Positions 1 through 8,616 of a stretch of 64,000 nt of DNA are shown here, in pieces. This DNA comes from an uncultured Bacteroidales bacterium (GTDB lineage Bacteria > Bacteroidota > Bacteroidia > Bacteroidales > UBA932): assembly GCA_944326245.1 (NCBI GenBank), contig CALVDF010000011.1, positions 1 to 64,000 on the forward strand, read 5' to 3'. Below the pieces are notes generated by a model, which saw nothing but the letters and a program-made list of their open reading frames with translations, was not told the DNA's origin and searched no databases. The translations under genes were made by a program, and so were the position numbers. Numbering within the stretch: the first letter of the stretch is position 1; each line of letters opens with the position of its first letter.

Positions 1-72
1 ACACCGACTTTACATTCTTGGGTGTAAAACTGGGTGTTTGTTTTGCAATCTGCTGATTTTCAGCGTTTGTTG

Positions 73-157
73 CGGAGGCGGAGGGATTCGAACCCCCGGT
101 ACGTTTCCGTACAACAGTTTTCAAGACTGCCGCCATCGACCACTCGGCCACACCTCC
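73..157 (-). tRNA. tRNA-Ser (anticodon TGA)
   Basis: Read on the minus strand this is a class II tRNA of 85 nt. The 7-bp acceptor stem pairs GGAGGTG (157-151) with CGCCTCC (80-74), with one G-U pair and discriminator G at 73. The anticodon stem CAGTC/GACTG-type helix encloses TTGAAAA, giving anticodon TGA. A long variable arm (GTACGGAAACGTAC type) and the TTCGAATC T-loop mark it as serine. CCA is not encoded. It decodes UCN serine codons, mainly UCA. Confidence 0.96.
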
Positions 158-185
158 ATTGTCCCTTCATTTCTGAATCGGGCGG

Positions 186-217
186 CAAATATATGTAATT
201 TTCCCCAACCTGCCAAA
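186..217 (-). promoter_or_regulatory. promoter of tRNA-Ser
   Basis: On the minus strand a TTTG box (217-214) is followed by exactly 20 nt and then TATATTTG (193-186), an exact match to the Bacteroidetes consensus TTTG-N19..21-TAnnTTTG. It lies about 28 nt upstream of the mature tRNA 5' end, right for a short pre-tRNA leader. Confidence 0.8.
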
Positions 218-231
218 TTTCAACCTTCGAT

Positions 232-1980
232 TTATTGCAGATTGTCGGACTGTACGGGCGGTTTCGGGTATCCGATCTGGTCGGGTTCTGCCAGACATAC
301 CGGGATTGCCTTCTTGACTGCGTCCGATTCTTTGTCGGTCAACTCGTTGAACGGCTTGCCGTACGTTCTCATGGAGTATTCGTCGCGTACGATGCCGTAT
401 GCCTTTCTCAGGTTTGATTTTATTGCGGTGTAGATTTCTGCATCGGCAGCTCTGTCTGCCTGCAGTGAGAAGATGCATCCCAGGGAGGAGCCGTCCTTAT
501 TGTCCGGGATGATGCCGTATTGGCGGATCAGTCGGGCCGCTTTAGCCGTTATGTCCTCTATCCCGATGTGGTAGCCGTCCATCATGATTTGGTTCCGGGC
601 GTTGAGTGCTACCGGACGGAAGTGGTTCCGGTTTTCACGTGTAATGTTTATGACGGCAGTGTCTTTTGATGAACCTGGAGGTGGAGTCAGTATTTCATGT
701 GCTCCGGTACTCTCTGTTTTGTACTCTATCCGGATGGTGTTGCCGGTACTGTCGCCGCTGTATGTCATGCTTCTGATGTTCATCGAACGCAGGCTGTTCC
801 TGACGTCCGTCACAGTTCCGACCCGGATGCCGTCCGGGATTTCGATCCTGACGGTATGTTTGCCGGATTGCTGTGCCGCATTGAAACAGAGCTTTCCAAT
901 GTCCTCGAGGTTGCATTCGCTGCCGTTGACGGTGTAGGTGTAGCTTTCGGCGTTGCGTATGATCCTTATTGTGGTCACGGTATCGTTGCCGGTGCCTTGC
1001 TGGTGCGGGTCTTTCAGTGGCTGTCCGGAATTGCGGCTTCCGCTTCCGAATGCCAGGATGGTTGCGGCAATGAGTGGAACGGTGGCTGCCAGCCTGAGGC
1101 AGGCCAGGCGGCCCGGGTCTGTCTTTGTCATCATGATAAATCGTTTTTTGGTGAGTGAATGATTCAACCCGCAGGATATATCCGGATTACATCCGAAGAG
1201 TTGTCTGAATATTGCTGTTCTGTATACAGTCAGATCGGTTCCTTCATTGAGGACGTCGCGGTCGGCTTCCCATTCCTGCACTGCCTTGAGGTCTTTTTCG
1301 GCCATCCACAGGAAAGGGTTGAACCACATCAGGTCCCGCAGTATGGTCAGAAGTATCCTTTCGTATGAATGCCTGTGGCGTACATGACTGGCTTCGTGTG
1401 CGATAATCATCGTGCGTTCCTGCATGGTCAGCCCTGTGCCGATGTAAACTGTCCCAAGGAAAGAGAAGGGTGTGCGTATGTTGCTGTCCTGCACAAGAGT
1501 ACAGTCTTTGTCAAGCTGTACGGGCCGCGATTTTCTGCGGATGGCCAGTATGCGTACCGTGTTCATGGCAGTGAACAGCAGCAGTCCGGCGGCAATGAGT
1601 GCATAGGCGTAGAGCAGGAGAGAGGGCATTTCGGCACCATGCCCTGCCGGCAGCGGTACCTGTGCGTTCTGCAGCATTGCGCTTCCGCTGCCGGATACGT
1701 CTGCTGAGGCCCGGTAATCCACGTTGTCCGGATCTTTATCCGGACCTTTCCTGAGGATGTTCCCGGCAGCGGTTATGAGGCTTTCCGTGCCGAGGCAGTT
1801 TTGGGGGGAGGTGTACAGCGGGATGTCCATTGCAGGAATCAGTACGGCTGCATACATTGCGGTTACGATATATGCCCGGCATATCCTGAAGCTGACCTTC
1901 CCTGCCAGCAGCCACCTGTACAGGCCCAGAAAGAGTCCGCTGCAGATGAGTACTTCGAGTATGTATGCTGTCTTTTCCAT
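232..1980 (-). CDS. BlaR1-like M56 family membrane metallopeptidase
   Basis: 582 aa. The N-terminal ~330 residues hold several hydrophobic segments (about 5-25, 35-55, 120-145, 300-320) and a cytoplasmic zincin domain with HEASH (HExxH zinc motif) and a downstream QEWEADRDVL segment carrying the third ligand, as in the BlaR1/MecR1 peptidase domain. The ~260-residue C-terminal part is not a recognisable penicillin-binding sensor, so beta-lactam sensing is not implied. It is 18 nt downstream of the blaI-like repressor and surely co-transcribed. By family logic it cleaves or inactivates that repressor when an extracytoplasmic signal is sensed. The signal is unknown. Confidence 0.85.
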   Translation of the reverse strand: MEKTAYILEVLICSGLFLGLYRWLLAGKVSFRICRAYIVTAMYAAVLIPAMDIPLYTSPQNCLGTESLITAAGNILRKGPDKDPDNVDYRASADVSGSGSAMLQNAQVPLPAGHGAEMPSLLLYAYALIAAGLLLFTAMNTVRILAIRRKSRPVQLDKDCTLVQDSNIRTPFSFLGTVYIGTGLTMQERTMIIAHEASHVRHRHSYERILLTILRDLMWFNPFLWMAEKDLKAVQEWEADRDVLNEGTDLTVYRTAIFRQLFGCNPDISCGLNHSLTKKRFIMMTKTDPGRLACLRLAATVPLIAATILAFGSGSRNSGQPLKDPHQQGTGNDTVTTIRIIRNAESYTYTVNGSECNLEDIGKLCFNAAQQSGKHTVRIEIPDGIRVGTVTDVRNSLRSMNIRSMTYSGDSTGNTIRIEYKTESTGAHEILTPPPGSSKDTAVINITRENRNHFRPVALNARNQIMMDGYHIGIEDITAKAARLIRQYGIIPDNKDGSSLGCIFSLQADRAADAEIYTAIKSNLRKAYGIVRDEYSMRTYGKPFNELTDKESDAVKKAIPVCLAEPDQIGYPKPPVQSDNLQ

Positions 1981-1998
1981 AATCCTGCCTTCTGTATG

Positions 1999-2394
1999 TT
2001 ATCTGCCTGAATTCAGGATACGCAGTATCTCGTCTGCCTCTTCCACCGTTATGGATCTGTTGGATGAGAAGAAGTTTACAAGGCTGCTGACAGAGCCGTC
2101 GAAGAAGTTGTTCAGGACTGTATTCATGTAGTTCCTGGTGTACTCTTCCTTTACTATGACCGGATAGTATTCATAGGTCCTGCCATAGGCTTTATGCGAT
2201 ACGAATCCCTTGTTTTCGAGGATTCTGACAATTGTCGATACGGTATTGTAGGCCGGTTTGGGCTCCGGAAGCCCGTTCAGGATATCGTGGACGAGCGCAT
2301 GCCCTTTCTTCCAGATGATCTGCATTATTTCGAGCTCGGCCCTTGTGAGTTCCTGTGGTCTTTCCTGTATGATTCTAGCCATGGTGATGTGCAT
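1999..2394 (-). CDS. BlaI/MecI/CopY family transcriptional repressor
   Basis: About 131 aa from the ATG at 2394. The frame is open to a TTG at 2412, but that codon lies upstream of the predicted transcription start. The N-terminal winged helix (LTRAELEIMQIIWKKG, then a Y-N-T-V-S-T recognition helix and a LENKGFVSHKAYGRTYEY wing) is diagnostic of Penicillinase_R repressors. The C-terminal part is the dimerisation helix cluster. An AGGA just before the ATG supports this start. The gene heads the operon with the M56 peptidase, and two CTAAA-N2-TTTAG dyads cover its promoter, suggesting autorepression. An alternative start is the ATG at 2382. Confidence 0.88.
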   Translation of the reverse strand: MHITMARIIQERPQELTRAELEIMQIIWKKGHALVHDILNGLPEPKPAYNTVSTIVRILENKGFVSHKAYGRTYEYYPVIVKEEYTRNYMNTVLNNFFDGSVSSLVNFFSSNRSITVEEADEILRILNSGR

Positions 2395-2409
2395 TTCCTG
2401 TTCTGGATG

Positions 2410-2455
2410 CAAATGTATAACTAAAAATTTAGAAATGCAACTAAATCTTTAGTTG
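2410..2455 (-). promoter_or_regulatory. blaI-blaR1 promoter with two repressor dyads
   Basis: On the minus strand TACATTTG (2417-2410) fits the TAnnTTTG box, and a GTTG (2441-2438) lies exactly 20 nt upstream as a degenerate -33 box. Two dyads share the half-site CTAAA-N2-TTTAG: one at 2421-2432, between the boxes, and one at 2438-2455 with 8-bp perfect arms CAACTAAA/TTTAGTTG, covering the -33 box. Their centres (2426.5 and 2446.5) are 20 bp apart, about two helical turns. This is the expected layout for a dimeric winged-helix repressor that blocks its own promoter. Confidence 0.75.
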
Positions 2456-2493
2456 ATGGCCTTGCCTGTTTTGTTGAATATTGGACAGATTAA

Positions 2494-2522
2494 AAAAATC
2501 ATACATGAGGTGTGTGATTTTT
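2494..2522. terminator. possible hairpin terminator or attenuator upstream of the first permease gene
   Basis: An 11-bp stem, AAAAATCATAC (2494-2504) with GTGTGATTTTT (2512-2522) including one G-U pair, encloses a 7-nt loop. A-rich and U-rich flanks could let it act in either direction. It lies in the 276-nt gap between blaI and the permease gene, and no convincing TAnnTTTG promoter was found between it and 2671. Its role is uncertain. Confidence 0.3.
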
Positions 2523-2670
2523 GTACAGTGCGGGATGCTGTTTGTATGTCGTAATTTGCAGATAAATAAATACATACGTATTGTGGCATGGTTTTGGATA
2601 TTTCGGGCGGAGAAAAAGGGCCTCAATATGGCCTTTCCCTTGACCGACAAAGATTATAAAAAGTATAGAA

Positions 2671-5034
2671 ATGAAATCGTTTTTCAATTTTATCCGCAAG
2701 AACGGGCTTTACACGTTCATAAACCTGTTCGGGCTGACGGTGTCGCTGGCCTTCGTTCTGCTGCTGGCGGTGTATGTGACCAGGCAGCTTACGACAGACT
2801 CTTTCCAGAAGAATGCCGACCGCATATACATCTACGCCAACGAGAGCTACATAGGAGGGGCATACTACCTGCAGAAACATCTGATGGATCATTTTCCGGA
2901 GATTGAAAAGGCTACTTCCTGGTTGGCCAATTCGGCGATAGGGGATCTGAGTCTGGGGAATGACGGCGTATCCGTGCAGGCCCGGACCTCCTATGCGGAC
3001 AGTTCGTTCTTCGATATATTCTCGTTCCGGCTGCTGGAGGGTTCCAACGAGGCATGGAAGGCATCGGACAGGAGCGCAGTGATCAGCAGGAGCTTTGCCA
3101 ATACATATCTCCAGGGAAAAGATCCCATCGGGCAGCACCTTGTATATACTTCTCCGGACGGGGAAAAATACACATTTACTGTAGCGGCTGTGATGGAGGA
3201 TATCGGACATTCGACAATCCCGTATTGCGACATACTCTGCAGAGCCGAGGTGATGACAGAAATCAACCTCGCGAATGACGAAGAGATGAGAAATACAGGC
3301 CAGTTCGATACCTTCATCATGACATGGCCCAATGCCGATATACAGAGCAAGATACCGGAGATCAAGGAGTATCTCGGAAAAGTCTGGTGGCCGTATTCGC
3401 AGAATATGGTAGGCAAGGTGTTTTTCGTTCCGTTGCGGGACATTTATTTCTTCGATCAGTCGTCATCGTTTACAGGCAATATCCTTCAGGGGGACAGGCA
3501 GCTTATCAACATTCTTCTGACGGCCTGCATCATCCTGCTGTTTTTCTCGGTATTGAATTATATCAACCTGACCGTGGCCCAGTCCGGCCGCAGGGCAAAG
3601 GAGATGGCTACCCGCCGCCTGCTCGGTGACGGCAGGTCCGGGGTGATGTGGAGGATGATTGCGGAGGCAACGGTTTTTGCGGCCGTGTCCACAGTGCTGG
3701 CAGTTCTGATTGCCGAGGCTCTTTCTCCTTATGCGTCACGTCTTCTCGGTTATGATTTTTCTGTATGGGACGGCTTGACCTTGCCGGTTGTGCTGTTGAT
3801 CATTGCATGTATTGCCATCATAGGATTCCTTTCCGGCATCATCCCGGCAATGGTGATTTCGCAGGCAAAGCCCATAGACATCGTGCGCGGCTCCTTCAAT
3901 CTGAAAATACGGTCATGGTACGGGAAGGCCCTGATAATAATACAGCAGGTAGTGGCAGTGGCTATGATAGCAATATCGCTGACTATGTACACCCAGATAA
4001 GGACAATGGTCAATGCTCCTCTCGGCTACAATACGAAGGACATTCTGAATGTCTCCAGCAGCCTGTTCACATCCGGAACGCAGGTAAGGGAATTCCGGGA
4101 AGCTGTGGAGACTCTGCCGTTCGTGGAGGAGGTGGGGTTCGGAGAGGGGACTCCTCTGAGTGGAACGAACAACAACACATTCTACTATCAGAACGGCATG
4201 CTGGGATTCCAGCTGGTACGCGGGGATTCCGGCTATTTCAACATCCTGGGACTGCGGCTCAAGCAGGACAATCACCTGGCAAGCAGGGATGAATGGTACT
4301 GGAGCGAATATGCGTTCAAGATGGCTGGCATACCGGAAAACTCTATCGAGGTGCAGTTCGGAAATGAACGGACCGGGTATTTCACCATGCCGATAGCCGG
4401 AGTATATTATGATTTCAAGATACGTCCGCTGCTGTCCGAGCAGTCTCCGGCCCTTATCTACATGTACGATTCCTATCCTTCGAACAGAACTCCGTGGAAT
4501 ACGCTCATAAAGATTACCGGAGACAGGGGTGATGCCTACGGGCGTATAGCCGAGGTATACAGCCGCATCCGTCCGGACGGTGCTTTCGATGCATCATATC
4601 TGGATGATGAAATCGAAGCCTCTTTTGAAGATTATACCATGATGCAGAGGATTATCATCATTTTCACTATAATAGCCGTGTTTGTGTCTTCCCTCGGTCT
4701 ATTTGCCATGAGTACGTACTATATACGTTCCCATTCACGCAATGTGGCTGTCAAGAGGGTGTTCGGTGCGGAAAGGAGTCTCATTCTGCGCCAGACGGTC
4801 AATTCCTATATTTTGCTGTCGCTGGTGGCCTTTGTCGTCTCGGTGCCTGTAAGTTGGGCTCTTGCAAACAGTTGGCTTGACCAGTTCTCGTACCGTATGG
4901 AAAGCTGGGTACTTTGGGCCCTTATCATAGCTTCGGGTGTCATTTCCTGCGCTGTGGCAGTCCTGACAGTCCTCTACCAGAGCATCAGGACAGTCAACTC
5001 CAATCCGGTTGCGGCCCTTCGCAAGGAGGACTGA
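2671..5034 (+). CDS. FtsX-type ABC transporter permease (MacB_PCD + two FtsX domains)
   Basis: 787 aa. One membrane segment at about residues 13-37 is followed by a large periplasmic MacB-type core (~40-270), then four helices (~275-440, containing LINILLTACIILLFFSVLNY), a second periplasmic part, and three or four C-terminal helices (~665-775). The motif AKEMATRRLLG after a helix and its C-terminal repeat NVAVKRVFGA are typical of FtsX permeases. Such proteins work with a separate LolD/MacB-like ATPase in mechanotransmission, lipoprotein release or efflux. No ATPase gene is nearby. It is followed 66 nt later by a paralogue. Confidence 0.88.
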   Translation: MKSFFNFIRKNGLYTFINLFGLTVSLAFVLLLAVYVTRQLTTDSFQKNADRIYIYANESYIGGAYYLQKHLMDHFPEIEKATSWLANSAIGDLSLGNDGVSVQARTSYADSSFFDIFSFRLLEGSNEAWKASDRSAVISRSFANTYLQGKDPIGQHLVYTSPDGEKYTFTVAAVMEDIGHSTIPYCDILCRAEVMTEINLANDEEMRNTGQFDTFIMTWPNADIQSKIPEIKEYLGKVWWPYSQNMVGKVFFVPLRDIYFFDQSSSFTGNILQGDRQLINILLTACIILLFFSVLNYINLTVAQSGRRAKEMATRRLLGDGRSGVMWRMIAEATVFAAVSTVLAVLIAEALSPYASRLLGYDFSVWDGLTLPVVLLIIACIAIIGFLSGIIPAMVISQAKPIDIVRGSFNLKIRSWYGKALIIIQQVVAVAMIAISLTMYTQIRTMVNAPLGYNTKDILNVSSSLFTSGTQVREFREAVETLPFVEEVGFGEGTPLSGTNNNTFYYQNGMLGFQLVRGDSGYFNILGLRLKQDNHLASRDEWYWSEYAFKMAGIPENSIEVQFGNERTGYFTMPIAGVYYDFKIRPLLSEQSPALIYMYDSYPSNRTPWNTLIKITGDRGDAYGRIAEVYSRIRPDGAFDASYLDDEIEASFEDYTMMQRIIIIFTIIAVFVSSLGLFAMSTYYIRSHSRNVAVKRVFGAERSLILRQTVNSYILLSLVAFVVSVPVSWALANSWLDQFSYRMESWVLWALIIASGVISCAVAVLTVLYQSIRTVNSNPVAALRKED

Positions 5035-5100
5035 GAATGTGGCAGTCTTGCAGGACGGTTGTGAAAATGAAAAGTTAAATTTGGCGCAAATTTGATTGCA

Positions 5101-7449
5101 ATGATAGTTATAAGGAACTTCTTCAGTATTGTGAGGCGGTATGGGCCGGCGTTCGTGCTCAATGTCGTAGGACTGTGCGTGGCCCTGACAGTGGCGGCAC
5201 TGATTGTAATGCAGATACGGTATGACCTGACTTTCGATCCGGACCAGCCGGAGAAGGAACATATCTGTCTGGCGACTGTAGACGTAAGCCAGTCGGGTAT
5301 GGGGCATGTCGCCGTGACCCCGAGGCCGCTGGAAGATCTCATATTGCAGAATGCCGGGGTTGCCGCCGTATGCCGGATGACCCCTCTGTACCAGTCCGTT
5401 TTCGTCAGTACAGCCGGAACGGAAGGGGAGATGGTTTCGTTCAAGGTACTTTCTGACTATGTATCCGGAAGCTTCACGGACGTTTTCAGTTTCGATTTCG
5501 TGGAAGGCGTTCCGGAACCGTTCTCTGCCCCTGGCTCTGTGATAATACCCGAGAGTGTCGCCCGTAAAATCGCAGGGGAGTCTTCTGCCCTCGGCATGAC
5601 TCTGGAAATAAACGACAGGCAGGATGCATATACCGTAACCGGTGTCTACAGGGATTTTGCTCCCAATTCATCCATCCCCAATGCCATGTATCTTCGTCTT
5701 GAGCGGAGTGGAGACTATATGGAATGGGATTCCTTCAATTATACTACACTGGTGCGTTTCAATCCCGAAGCCGACAGGGATGCGGTTGCGGAAGCGATCT
5801 CAGAGGAACTGCAGAAAACAGGACCTGAAATGACTTTTCTGTCAGGACAGGTCATGTTTACCGATCTGGAGACCCTCCATTTCTCCGATGCCGCAATGTT
5901 CGACCCATTCCCTAAGGCCGATCCGTCCAGACTGCTTGTTTTCCTGGCGATTGCAGTGCTGGTCCTGGTCATTGCAAGTATCAACCTCATGAACTTCAAT
6001 ACTGCGCTGGCTCCGCTTAGAGTCAGAAGCATCAATACCATGAAGGTGCTGGGCAGCTCCCAGGGAAGCCTGCGTGCGGGTATCATCTGCGAATCGGCTG
6101 CCGTTGCCGTCCTGGCATGGGTCTGCTCGATATTGCTGGTGCTTGCCCTTAAGGATACCGGGATTGCAGGTCTGATAGACCCGGTGATCTCCTTCTCGGG
6201 GCAGATACCGGTATTCCTCATAACGCTGTGTGCCGCACTGGCTGCCGGCATACTGTCCGGCATCTATCCGGCCATGTACATCACTTCATTTCCTCCGGCC
6301 CTGGCCCTTAAAGGCAATTTCGCCCTTTCGCCCAAGGGCCGCAGGATCCGCAGTCTGCTTGTCGGTTTCCAGTTCTTCGTGTCCTTTGCCCTGGCTGCAT
6401 GCATTGGCGTTATTTTCCTTCAGAACAGGCATCTGAGTAAAGCGGACCTGGGATTTGACAAGGATCTCCTCATGACGGTAAGGATAGAAGACCAGTTTTC
6501 CGCCGACGATTATGAACTGTTCAGAAACAAGGTGGAAAACATACCCGGTGTCGAAAGGAGTTCGTTCGCATCTTTCATCCTCTCGTCGGGAGACAATATC
6601 ATGACATGGGGCAGGACATTGAACGGGGATAGGGAGATGAACATGAATGTAGTTGCTGTCTGGGACGGATTTCTGGAAACCATAGGTGCGGAGATTACCG
6701 AGGGCAGGGATTTCCGCAAGGGTGACGAGGACTGCTGGGTATTCAACGGAATGGCAAAAAGGACTTACGGCATGACGCTTGATGACCGTGTAGACTCCAG
6801 GGGTGAGATCACAGGCTTCGTGGACGACATCCATGCGGCATCCTTGAGAAAGGCAATATACCCGATGGCATTCATATATGATCCGTCCTGGAGGCAGCAC
6901 GACTCGTACAATGATGTCGCCTATATACGCATCGGCGAGGGAAGCGACCTGCAGCAGATAAAATCAGCCGTGACGGACATACTGCAGGAGATTGTCCCGG
7001 ACTATCCCTTTGAGGTCATTACCAGTGACGAGTTGTTCAGCCAGACATACGGGGCGGAAAAGAACACCACTGTCCTGGTGTCGTCGTTCTGCGTCATAGC
7101 CGTAATCATCAGTCTGATAGGAGTCTTCTGCCTCGTCATGTTCGACAGTGAGTCCCGCCGCAAGGAAATAGCGGTCCGCAAGGTGATGGGTGCCGAGACA
7201 TCCGGCATAGTCCGTAACTTCATCCGCTCCTACATGATGATACTTCTGGTCTGCTTTGTACTGGCCGTACCGGTTGCGGTGTATTTCTCCCGCAGGTGGC
7301 TGGACGGTTTTGCAGACAGGATCGCCTTCCCATGGTGGGTCCTGGCCCTGGCCTTTGTCGCCATCTCAGCCGTTACGGCGGCAACAGTGGCGTGGCAAAG
7401 CTTCAGTGCGGCAAACGAGAACCCGATACGGAACCTCAAGTCGGAGTAG
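5101..7449 (+). CDS. FtsX-type ABC transporter permease (paralogue of the preceding gene)
   Basis: About 782 aa from the ATG at 5101. The frame also has a TTG three codons upstream. The architecture is as in its neighbour: N-terminal helix (~12-35), MacB-like periplasmic core, FtsX helices around 270-430, a second periplasmic domain, and C-terminal helices with the conserved SRRKEIAVRKVMGA block before the third-last helix. It is probably co-transcribed with 2671-5034, so the two may form a heterodimeric permease. The ATP-binding subunit must be encoded elsewhere. Substrate unknown. Confidence 0.86.
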   Translation: MIVIRNFFSIVRRYGPAFVLNVVGLCVALTVAALIVMQIRYDLTFDPDQPEKEHICLATVDVSQSGMGHVAVTPRPLEDLILQNAGVAAVCRMTPLYQSVFVSTAGTEGEMVSFKVLSDYVSGSFTDVFSFDFVEGVPEPFSAPGSVIIPESVARKIAGESSALGMTLEINDRQDAYTVTGVYRDFAPNSSIPNAMYLRLERSGDYMEWDSFNYTTLVRFNPEADRDAVAEAISEELQKTGPEMTFLSGQVMFTDLETLHFSDAAMFDPFPKADPSRLLVFLAIAVLVLVIASINLMNFNTALAPLRVRSINTMKVLGSSQGSLRAGIICESAAVAVLAWVCSILLVLALKDTGIAGLIDPVISFSGQIPVFLITLCAALAAGILSGIYPAMYITSFPPALALKGNFALSPKGRRIRSLLVGFQFFVSFALAACIGVIFLQNRHLSKADLGFDKDLLMTVRIEDQFSADDYELFRNKVENIPGVERSSFASFILSSGDNIMTWGRTLNGDREMNMNVVAVWDGFLETIGAEITEGRDFRKGDEDCWVFNGMAKRTYGMTLDDRVDSRGEITGFVDDIHAASLRKAIYPMAFIYDPSWRQHDSYNDVAYIRIGEGSDLQQIKSAVTDILQEIVPDYPFEVITSDELFSQTYGAEKNTTVLVSSFCVIAVIISLIGVFCLVMFDSESRRKEIAVRKVMGAETSGIVRNFIRSYMMILLVCFVLAVPVAVYFSRRWLDGFADRIAFPWWVLALAFVAISAVTAATVAWQSFSAANENPIRNLKSE

Positions 7450-7489
7450 CCCCGGATACCAGAATCGTAAAATTCCTTTTAGGGCGTAC

Positions 7490-7520
7490 TTTGGAAATCC
7501 GGATATCTTCCGTAGATTTG
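7490..7520 (+). promoter_or_regulatory. promoter of the RAYT gene
   Basis: TTTG (7490-7493), 19 nt, then TAGATTTG (7513-7520) matches the Bacteroidetes consensus. The ATG is only 5 nt after the box, so transcription should begin at or within a base or two of the start codon, giving a leaderless or almost leaderless mRNA. Confidence 0.65.
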
Positions 7521-7524
7521 TTCT

Positions 7525-8400
7525 ATGGAAAATCAATATTGGCATGTTTGTACGGAGGGACTGGAGAGGAATGTGATTTTCAGGAGCCGGTCTGACTATA
7601 TTGCAGGGATGAACGCCATTCCCGTGTATGTTTTGAGCTATAATGTAAGGATGTTGTGCTTTTGTCTGATGAGCAACCATGTGCACTTCATCATCAGCGG
7701 TCATGAAGACGATAGTGTGAAGTTCATACGCCACTATAGGAAGCGGCTGGCAGAGATTCCCGGGATCGGAGGGGATGATGTCAGGACGGCAGGGATCTGC
7801 ATGAAGCGTATAGGTGATGCCGATTATCTGATGCGGGCCATCGGATACGTGTTGCGGAATCCCGTTAATGCAGGGCAGAGAATCATGCCCTCGCATTATG
7901 AATGGTGTTCTGCAGGCCTGTATTTCAGTGGCTACCATGGGACCTGTCCGGTAGGACGGACAGTAAGCTCGTTGAATTACAGGGAAAGAAGAAGGCTACT
8001 TGGTTCGCATGTGGAAGTCCCTGAGCACTATACACTGTCTTACGAAGGTATGATATACCCGGAGTGCTATGTAGACATTGAAGCTGTTGAACGGCTGTTT
8101 CAGAATCCGGGCAGACTTCTTTACCGTCTGTCCAGAAATGATGATGCTGAGATGGAGCTGGATATGACTTCGGATATATTGCGGAAAGTCCAGTATCGGG
8201 ACGCGGAACTTGCTGGTTCGGTCCTCAGTATCTGTCGGGAGGAATTCCGGTGTGCGTCTTTGCAGGATCTGACAGTAGAGCAGCGCTATATTCTGGCGGG
8301 TATGTTGCGGAAGCGGTACGGCACGGGTTTCAGGCAGACGGCCCGTCTGACCGGAACTGATCCGGCGGTGCTCAAGAGGATTATGACTCTTCGGAAGTGA
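7525..8400 (+). CDS. REP-associated tyrosine transposase (RAYT, IS200/IS605-like Y1 family)
   Basis: 291 aa. The N-terminal ~130 residues are a Y1 HUH nuclease domain: WHVCTEGLERNVIFRS at the start, the metal-binding HUH motif within MSNHVHFII (about residues 50-56), and a later helix FIRHYRKRLAE that should supply the nucleophilic tyrosine. The C-terminal part (~240-291, FRQTARLTGTDPAVLKRI) resembles the helix-turn-helix tail of Bacteroidetes RAYTs. There are no flanking IS ends, as expected for single-copy domesticated RAYTs. A palindromic element begins 24 nt after its stop, and a second copy lies at 17.7 kb, consistent with the RAYT acting on REP-like DNA. Confidence 0.86.
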   Translation: MENQYWHVCTEGLERNVIFRSRSDYIAGMNAIPVYVLSYNVRMLCFCLMSNHVHFIISGHEDDSVKFIRHYRKRLAEIPGIGGDDVRTAGICMKRIGDADYLMRAIGYVLRNPVNAGQRIMPSHYEWCSAGLYFSGYHGTCPVGRTVSSLNYRERRRLLGSHVEVPEHYTLSYEGMIYPECYVDIEAVERLFQNPGRLLYRLSRNDDAEMELDMTSDILRKVQYRDAELAGSVLSICREEFRCASLQDLTVEQRYILAGMLRKRYGTGFRQTARLTGTDPAVLKRIMTLRK

Positions 8401-8423
8401 CAGAGTGCGGATGTAAAGATGTA

Positions 8424-8604
8424 AAATTTTTCTCGGGGGGGCAATGATGAAAAATGTGCCTTGATTGTCAGTGAGTTGCGAAATGTGTTGCCCCAAACGC
8501 GCGTTTCAAACCTACGTTTGGGGCAAAATCTCCGCGAGGTCTAGTGTAATAATCTGTAAATCAGATATTACCGAAAATGGCTTGCCCCCGCAGAAAAAAA
8601 ATTC
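8424..8604. repeat. REP-like palindromic element, copy 1 (adjacent to RAYT)
   Basis: A ~181-bp non-coding element. Its core is a 39-bp palindrome (8488-8526): 12-bp arms TTGCCCCAAACG/CGTTTGGGGCAA around a 15-nt centre that holds the 12-bp palindrome overlap AAACGCGCGTTT and a GTTTCAAAC mini-dyad. The ends are inverted repeats, AATTTTTCTC..GGGGGCAA on the left (8424-8444) and TTGCCCCCG..AAATT on the right (8582-8603). GGGGCAA and TTGCCCC thus alternate four times. From 8461 to 8604 it aligns without gaps to 17720-17863, with the TTGATTGTCAGT, TGTAAATCAG and TGCCCC blocks at identical spacing. Only the palindrome centre is inverted. Confidence 0.8.
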
Positions 8605-8616
8605 AATGATCTGATT

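Noticed and set aside
2494..2522. Treating the hairpin before the first permease as a firm terminator
   Set aside because: It is weak and AT-rich, far from the blaI 5' end, and no transcript is known to reach it; kept only as a low-confidence feature.
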